From assembly GCA_009602735.1 (NCBI GenBank), contig WELA01003881.1:99011-141876 (forward strand): 42,866 nucleotides of DNA. The letters run 5' to 3'. This document shows positions 36,679-42,866 of the stretch, in pieces (positions within the stretch are counted from its first letter, which is position 1; each line of letters opens with the position of its first letter). The stretch is from Mesotaenium endlicherianum. Taxonomy: Eukaryota > Streptophyta > Zygnematophyceae > Zygnematales > Mesotaeniaceae. Position numbers and translations under genes: made by a program. Below the pieces are notes generated by a model. The model searched no databases. It was not told where the DNA came from and saw nothing but the letters and a program-made list of their open reading frames with translations.

Positions 36679-38401
36679 AGACATCATTAAGTGGGGGACA
36701 ATATGCAAGTGCGCAATGTTGCATCTGCGAGCAATTCATGTAACCAATTATTTACACACAAGCAGCAATTGAAGCAGAGGAGTTAGAGAGAGGCGTTGAC
36801 ATTGCCTGACTGTGGTCGTGACATGGCATAAAGTTCTTAACGATTGCAAACACGTGGTGCATATGGTCTCTGAATGTGATGACTGTAGGTCAGACATGCT
36901 ATTCATTGCACCAGTTGATATATAATAAATATGAGACGTCAAGGGCTTGGGCTGCAGCTTGTGTCCTTTCGTTTGACATAATAATGAATTACGTGTTTTG
37001 TTTAATCCAACTAATCCATTCCACTCACCTTTTGCAAACACTGTAGTGTTTTATCTTGTATGTGGTGAGCGTCCATAAACTATATGCAGCTGAACATTAT
37101 TCACACAAAATTTGACTTTGCATACACTTAGCTTGTAAATGAGAGATCTTATTGATTAAGCCACTTTTATCTTCAATAAAGGTGATGTGCCGCACATTCA
37201 TATCATAGGATGTGTATCTAACATTGCAAGATTTGCAGACAACTAGATTTTCTCATGCTCAACTTCATACATGTACACTTGAGAAAGTCCACCGACAACA
37301 AAGCGGGATCTCGGGGGTCTCGTGAGTCACGTTCCTTGAAGGTATCCAGGCTCCATGCATACAAAAACAGTCTAAAAGCTCTTGCAATATTGCTCCACCC
37401 ATTGCACAAAAGATACAATTAAAAAGCATGCAATTAACACACTCGGGAAGTGCAACACTCAAAAAAAAAAAACATATGTCCAAGTATGATTCACTCCCGG
37501 CTAGTCACAAATTATGAGGCCCTAACACGATCTACACTTGTAAACAATCCACACGAGTGCTAACCTAAGATCGGGTCAGTACCACTATCCCCTTACAAAA
37601 AAACACCAGCGCCCATCCCCTCGTCAACCCCACCTCCCACCCTTGAGATGCCCTATGTAGGCTTGCGCCACTGGCCACATGCACACCTAGTCTAAGTCAG
37701 CTGAATTTGTAGTATTCTATTGCAGTTGTTCCTATTATTGGACTTGATTCAGCTCAACACTTAGCTTTGGCCGCCTAACCGCCTGGCCGCCTGAACGCTG
37801 GCTGAAGTACCAGCATTAAGCTTGGCACGTCCCGCTGGATGTGCACTCATGTAGGCAAGCCACAGGCTTGAGACAACACTAAAGCCCAGTTTACAATGGC
37901 CACAGCTACTCAATTGATCAACACGGATAGCAAGATTGGAAATTACTCAATCAAAGCGACGTCAAAGACAATATCGAAGAGCAAGTTTCAAATTGGTAAA
38001 AATGGTGTTCACAGTGCACACTCATATACGTAATCGACGTAAGTGGTAAGGCTTTCCTCCCTACGGTCAAGTTGCAAAAAAACAAAAAAGTACACAAAAA
38101 GGTACAAGCTATTTGCATCCCCTACCTAAATCGACAGTCCTTGTTGATATAGTGATCGGCGAGTCAAGGGGTCAAACAGATCCCAGGATTTCAAGTTTGC
38201 TCAAGAGCAGACTTGAAAAGCCGAGCTTGATTGATCGAAACCACAAAGTTCATTAAATTTTTTACCAACTTCAATCAATTACGTCGCGCGTGGAGACCAC
38301 TGTACACAACATTCTTATCGCGCCCAATTTCCAAGTGTACTTTCAGGTCCAGCCTCGTATTTTTCTATCAATCAAGTCGTTGTCAATTTGGCCACTGTAA
38401 T
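36679..38401. other. AT-rich intergenic DNA after the U-box gene
   Basis: About 1.7 kb starting with the presumed U-box 3' UTR. It has an A-homopolymer near 37461-37472 and no convincing coding frame, RNA gene or repeat. Confidence 0.5.
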
Positions 38402-38763
38402 TTACCCAGTTATGGGATACTCGCGTATTGGTCCGTGAGCGACGTATTACGCCACGTATTTCGACGTATTTTCAAAATACTCAAAATACGCGTTCCGACG
38501 AGGTATAAATATTTCTTTGGGGGTTTGAAAATGTAACAATAAATTTTATACTTTCACCACCTCCATATCATAGCGAATTGAGTCCTCTACCATTTGCGAC
38601 CAATCGCGCTTGAAGTTTCGAAGCAATTTGAAAGTTATAAGCTCTGCCAATTTTTTTGAGAATTTTGGAAAAACGTATTACTCACGTATTTCCATTAATT
38701 ACACGTATTTTTGCAATACGTATACGTTTTCCGTATTCTCCAAATACGTATTCCATAACTAGG
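38402..38763. mobile_element. Candidate hAT-type MITE with CGTATT subterminal repeats
   Basis: About 362 bp. The left end contains CCCAGTTATGGGATAC and the right end reads, on the reverse strand, CCTAGTTATGGAATAC, so the termini are imperfect inverted repeats. The flanks ACTGTAAT (38394-38401) and ACTGTAAA (38764-38771) form an 8-bp target duplication with one mismatch, the size made by hAT transposases. About a dozen CGTATT or AATACG motifs crowd both subterminal regions, as hAT transposase-binding repeats do. There is no coding capacity, so it would be non-autonomous. Confidence 0.65.
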
Positions 38764-40900
38764 ACTGTAAATTGGGCCTAATTGACATCAAGATAGAGCT
38801 CAGAAGTTTGACGTTGGTCCATGGTAGTGGGCCAAAGGCAACTGAAGATGGGGACTAATTATCTTTTCAAAGCATGTCACCATCCAGTATGGCGTGCATG
38901 GACAAGCCGAGGTCCACGGCCGCAACCATTTCACTTATAAAAGAGCGAAACAATGCGAGATTTCCAGATTGTATAGTTGTAAGTTATGAAGGCTCTAGTA
39001 TCAATCTACACCAGTATTTAACTTTTGACAAAACAAATACGCCTACCTTTTTGAGTAAACGTGTCATTTGGAGTGACACATGTGGATTAATTACGTGAAG
39101 CGTGTAAACAATGAAGGACAAAGCTTAGTAAGTCAACACTCCAAACATTTCTAAAAATCATAGTTAGGTCCGACGAGTTGCATTCTCTACCGCTCTTGTG
39201 CCTATCCGTGTCGGTGCCTCAGGCACCTGTGTGGGTTGTCTGCACGTGCGCGATCGACCTGGTTGACCTTGTCGGTGGCCCTTGTACGTGAGTTGTCGAC
39301 CTGGTTGGTCACCGAGGGTTGAATTCACACGTATGTTGGTGACTGGCTGGACCTGGTGGACTCTGCTCCCATGTTAACTTGAAGTGGCAAGGGCCAAGTC
39401 CTTGATGAGCAGGCTTAGCAATCGCAAGTGAGCTCACTTGCACCCTTCTCTTTCAAGGGATTCATTGAAAAAGTTCGGACACCTTTAATTTTCCCGATTA
39501 GTGGTGCACAAGTAACTTATTCTATGCGAATACATGGGGCATTGGGATACATGGGGCATCTCCTGTGAATATTCTTTTGTTTTCTTAGACGACAGCAGGT
39601 AGTTTGAGTCGCTGAACTAAGTCCTCCTCGATGAACTATGTGACGCTCCTTCGTCTACAAAATCCCTTAGCTTCCTACCTACACTTATACAATGTAGTAG
39701 AATAGGAGGGACTAACTCTTCCTCATTTTTGCATTGTTCTCCTGACTTAGCAGAGAAATGTTGGACGAGACGATTCCAGAGTGTGCACTCTCTGGAGAAC
39801 CATATTCAAGGCGTATACAAAACCAGGCTAGATAGGCGAGCTGGACCGGTATAGAACTAGATTTACGTCCATTTTTTTCTTTACAACATAAAACATCACA
39901 AAAGTACATCCAAATGAGTGTGTGCTTGCCAATGGGAGTAGAATGTTTTGAAAACAAAATGACAAAAATAAAAAAAGTATTAGATGCCGACTTGTTGCTC
40001 ACAAAAAGTTGTGGGTCGATTTTGACTATCTAAGAATCAAAGAAAATTCGTGACCCGTCGGTCACATTTAGGTTCCAAGAATATGTGGTCGATATTGACA
40101 AACGATTTTTACTTTCATTTGTGGTCACAAAAGTCACCATGGCCACACTCGCATGTGGAAGCCAATTACTACGATTTTGGCATTATTACAGCTTAATGTA
40201 AAGTCAATATTGTGGCTCTGCCGCTTCCAAGCCATGATAACACGTAGTCGTGACGGCCTTGAAGACCACCAGAAGAGTTTTCAACTAAATGTATGGGGGG
40301 TAGGAGTCATTCCAAACAGCACGATTTGCCAAGGTTGTGCTAGTGGGTTATATCAAAGATTTTGATTGCCCCGTTCACCTTGAGCTGATTTTTGACAATG
40401 ACGCGACTACGAGCCAGACCAAATAAGCACAAGTTTTATTTTGCGTCACATTGATCATTGAACCGACATGAAGTGGCACAGTCAAAAGTAAATGAGTGCA
40501 GTTGTTCACCTCGCTTGAAAACTCGTTTTTTCTAGATTCATTTTCTTGTTCATTACCGTCCACCTCTTTTCATAAAAATGTTAATGATACAAAATATGTA
40601 ATTGACCAATGAGAGATTTGGAACAAATGACCACTTTGACACCACCAATTTTTCCCATACTTAGCCGTTTTGGGACAGCAGGTAGCAATTTTTGGAGGCC
40701 AAGGGTGTAGAAATTGGCATGTATAAGACGCTGGTTCATATGAAGCCTTTGTTTTGAGTCCAGAGCGTAGATTTCACCCATTTGTGCCCGCTTTGTTGGA
40801 AGACTTTTGACGGTTTGGCCCACAAAAGTGTGGAGGATTGGTCTTCAACATAGGCATAGATTGGCGTCGTGAGCAATTTACCCCGTGCCCCACTTTGACC
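38764..40900. other. Intergenic DNA, mostly AT-rich
   Basis: About 2.1 kb with no recognised gene. A GC-richer patch near 39180-39400 repeats gacctggttg-like words. Short frames (for example 38874-39098 plus and 39712-40002 minus) show no motif and are not called. Confidence 0.45.
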
Positions 40901-40904
40901 ATTT

Positions 40905-41180
40905 TCAAATATTGCAATTGCTGAACGAACTCTTCCTACGTGGGATCATTGAGTTGTTTAGACTTTCTCTCCTCCAATAATGCCACCAATCTGCTGCATT
41001 GGCTTTCAACAAAGCACTAATATGCTTGATCTTCTTGGAGTCTTGCAGGAAGGGATAGTTTTCCAACCACTGCTCAACATCTCCAATAAATTTTACCAGA
41101 TAATACATCTTATTTTGCTCGGGAGTATAATCCTGAGGTGCTTTTGGCTTGAGCCTATTGGGCCCTCGACCAAAGCCACT
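40905..41180 (-). pseudogene. Decayed LTR-retrotransposon gag fragment
   Basis: The minus strand reads PQDYTPEQNK, then LVKFIGDVEQWLENYPFL, then KKIKHISALLKANAADWW. The pattern F-x-G-D-V-x-x-WL, KI-x-x-x-x-LL and A-A-x-W(W/F) is the retrotransposon gag signature of Ty3/gypsy-like elements. Downstream, in another frame and past a stop, LNDPT and EEFVQQLQYLK resemble the next gag block, so the copy carries a frameshift and stops. No protease, reverse transcriptase or integrase was found toward 40000, so it is truncated. Confidence 0.65.
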
Positions 41181-41275
41181 CTAGGATTTGTTTGAGATGC
41201 ATCTTGGTTCCTTCCTTGTAACAGCTCACGCATAATCCTATCTTATTTGTCACTATATTTCTAGCATCATCATCT

Positions 41276-41283
41276 TGATACCA
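41276..41283 (-). other. Possible retrotransposon primer-binding site
   Basis: The minus strand reads TGGTATCAAGATG. TGGTATCA is the usual start of a primer-binding site complementary to initiator tRNA-Met in plant LTR elements, and it lies just upstream of the gag remnant in the same orientation. The adjoining sequence does not end in a clean CA, so the LTR boundary is uncertain. Confidence 0.4.
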
Positions 41284-41412
41284 GCACCTTCATGAAGTAA
41301 TTCAACAGCACAACATTCAGACGAGCAGCAGCAGTTGTACGATTCCTGATTGCAGCTATTTTAGCTATTCCTGTTCTGCTTAGTTGCCTGCAAATAGTTG
41401 CTATTGGCTCAA

Positions 41413-42123
41413 TGAAAGGGGAGAGGGTGCGGGCAGTGCGCCCACACACACTCACGCACCCTCACCCGCGAGTGGAAGCGTGCACGAGGACATTTCCAAG
41501 TTGCACACACAAGGTGGAGTGGCTTGGTGGTGTGCCACCCTTGCAACAGAGAGAGAGTTGCATGAGCGAGGAGTGGAAAAGAAGTCACTTATGAGTGTCC
41601 TCTCTAGCAAAGTACCTCCAGAATCTTGCCTGAGACATGTTACTCATTCTTGCCCGCATCAATGTCAAAGGAAGTTAAAGAAGCAGAAGGAGCGCAAAGA
41701 AGGAGTTCCCAAGGCCATAAAAGAGCCAGGGCGCCACGCTTCTGCCGACGCTGGAAGATTTCGCTCTAAAGTGTATCATTGAAAGGGGGAAGGGTGCGGG
41801 GAGTGCGCTCATACACACTCACGCACCCTCACCCGCGAGTGGAAGCGTGCACGAGGACCTTTCCTAGTTGCATACACAAGGTGGAGTGGCCTGGTGGTAT
41901 GCCACCCGTGCAAGAGTTAGAGGGCTATATGAGAGAGGAGTGGAAAAGAACTCACTTTATTAGGAAAAGTCGTGTACAAGATAAGAAGGTTAGACTAGAC
42001 TAGAATAAGCTTCCTCTACTTCCTTGTGGTTCCCATTTATCCTTTGACTCTAAGTGTCCTCTCTAGCAAAGTACCTCCAGAACCTTCTCCTATGGCTCCT
42101 TCCATGTAGGTGACCTTGCCTAG
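41413..42123. repeat. Two related direct repeats, about 366 bp apart, possibly LTR-derived
   Basis: Copy 1 starts at 41413 and copy 2 at 41779 with the shared start tgaaaggg. Both continue with cactcacgcaccctcacccg, cgagtggaagcgtgcacgag, caaggtggagtgg, gaggagtggaaaagaa and gtgtcctctctagcaaagta. Copy 1 lacks about 100 bp that copy 2 has before the last block, and ends near 41632. The copies lie on the LTR side of the reversed gag fragment, which suggests LTR material, but no clean termini were found. Confidence 0.7.
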
Positions 42124-42669
42124 TTGGACAAGCTAGCACACTCACACGCACTCAATCACACTCTAGAATATTCTACTACACAATCCACAAACTCCTCACG
42201 GAGTTTCTAGAAATTCCACGATTACTTGGCACTCTACGTAATTGTACGTACTTTCTGGAACCCTCATGTTTCAATGTCCTACTTCCTGGACTCCAACCGA
42301 AATTTTCGTCACTGGACCTGTCCTTGTCATTGAATAGAATCTGTGTCATTAAATACTTACTAAAAACGTCCAAAATTCATAACTATCTCAATACTTGTCC
42401 AAATGACTTGAAACAAAGGCGAAAGTTCTTCTAAAGTCAGATTCTATGCATATAAAATACTAGAAAGAAACATACTACACTTCCATAACCTTTACACTCA
42501 AGCCTCAACATAAGGAACAGCATTGATAGTTTGGCAGAGATTGGCCCTGAGTGCCTCCTCCTTGTCGCGTCCTCTGGCTTGAACCAGACGTCTTCCATCG
42601 TCACTAGCATTCTCCTTTGTCTTAGGTAAGTGTTTTAACAAACTCTTCAGCCTGCTGCTACCGCTGCCA
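42124..42669. other. AT-rich spacer between repeat copies
   Basis: About 550 bp. No gene, RNA or element end was recognised. It ends at a single unknown base, 42670. Confidence 0.4.
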
Positions 42670-42670
42670 N

Positions 42671-42866
42671 TATGAGAGAGGAGTGGAAAAGAACTCACTT
42701 TATTAGGAAAAGTCGTGTACAAGATAAGAAGGTTAGACTAGACTAGAATAAGCTTCCTCTACTTCCTTGTGGTTCCCATTTATCCTTTGACTCTAAGTGT
42801 CCTCTCTAGCAAAGTACCTCCAGAACCTTCTCCTATGGCTCCTTCCATGTAGGTGACCTTGCCTAG
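42671..42866. repeat. Exact second copy of 41928-42123, after a single N
   Basis: By eye, the last 196 bases match 41928-42123 at a constant offset of 743 bp with no difference, and begin immediately after the lone N at 42670. The copy runs to the window edge, so its full length is unknown. It is either a very recent direct repeat such as an LTR, or an unmerged overlap at an assembly join. Confidence 0.9.

Noticed and set aside
38231-38536. 101-aa plus-strand frame
   Set aside because: Runs into the MITE left end and has no motif.

Overview
This window is nuclear DNA from a green-lineage eukaryote, most likely a green alga. Genes are split by many GT-AG introns, several proteins match plant or plastid families (a plant-type U-box/ARM protein, DUF1350, PrmA-like, plant-type SPT16), and a tRNA-Gly carries an intron, which is unusual for land plants. 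Coding exons, above all in SPT16, are very GC-rich; the spacers are AT-rich. No bacterial operon signals were seen. Exon junctions were placed by hand from reading frame, splice sites and remembered family motifs. No alignment or database search was run.

Layout. (1) 198-2268 (+): 3' part of a PrmA-like methyltransferase gene; one of its introns holds an AT-rich D5_N primase/helicase-like fragment. (2) 2493-4880 (-): RluA-type pseudouridine synthase, six exons, convergent with PrmA. (3) 5092-11264 (+): complete nine-exon FACT subunit SPT16 (1109 aa), divergent from the RluA gene. (4) 12662-12745 (+): tRNA-Gly(GCC) with a 13-nt intron, followed by a diverged tandem duplication. (5) 13554-18100 (-): nine-exon DUF1350 alpha/beta-hydrolase-like protein (436 aa). 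(6) 18101-20995: no gene could be assembled. (7) 20996-23185 (-): five-exon CRAL-TRIO/Sec14-like protein (249 aa). (8) 23609-30698 (+): 13-exon diflavin reductase of the ATR3/TAH18/NDOR1 family, with a (CT)n tract and a 403-N gap in one intron. (9) 32351-36678 (+): six-exon U-box/armadillo E3 ligase (946 aa). (10) 36679-42866: no host gene seen; it holds a hAT-like MITE, a decayed LTR-retrotransposon gag, and repeats reaching the window end, the last set off by a single N.

The genes are ordinary housekeeping genes rather than a pathway cluster: translation and RNA modification (PrmA, RluA), chromatin transcription (SPT16), cytosolic Fe-S assembly (ATR3-like), lipid/hydrolase-type functions (CRAL-TRIO, DUF1350) and ubiquitination (U-box). 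Two head-to-head pairs (RluA/SPT16, 211 bp apart; CRAL-TRIO/ATR3, 423 bp apart) may share promoters. The most unusual items are the D5_N fragment inside the PrmA gene, the intron-bearing tRNA-Gly, a roughly 90-residue insertion in the NADP domain of the diflavin reductase, and a repeated basic Ser/Thr motif in the U-box protein. No convincing new multi-gene system was found.
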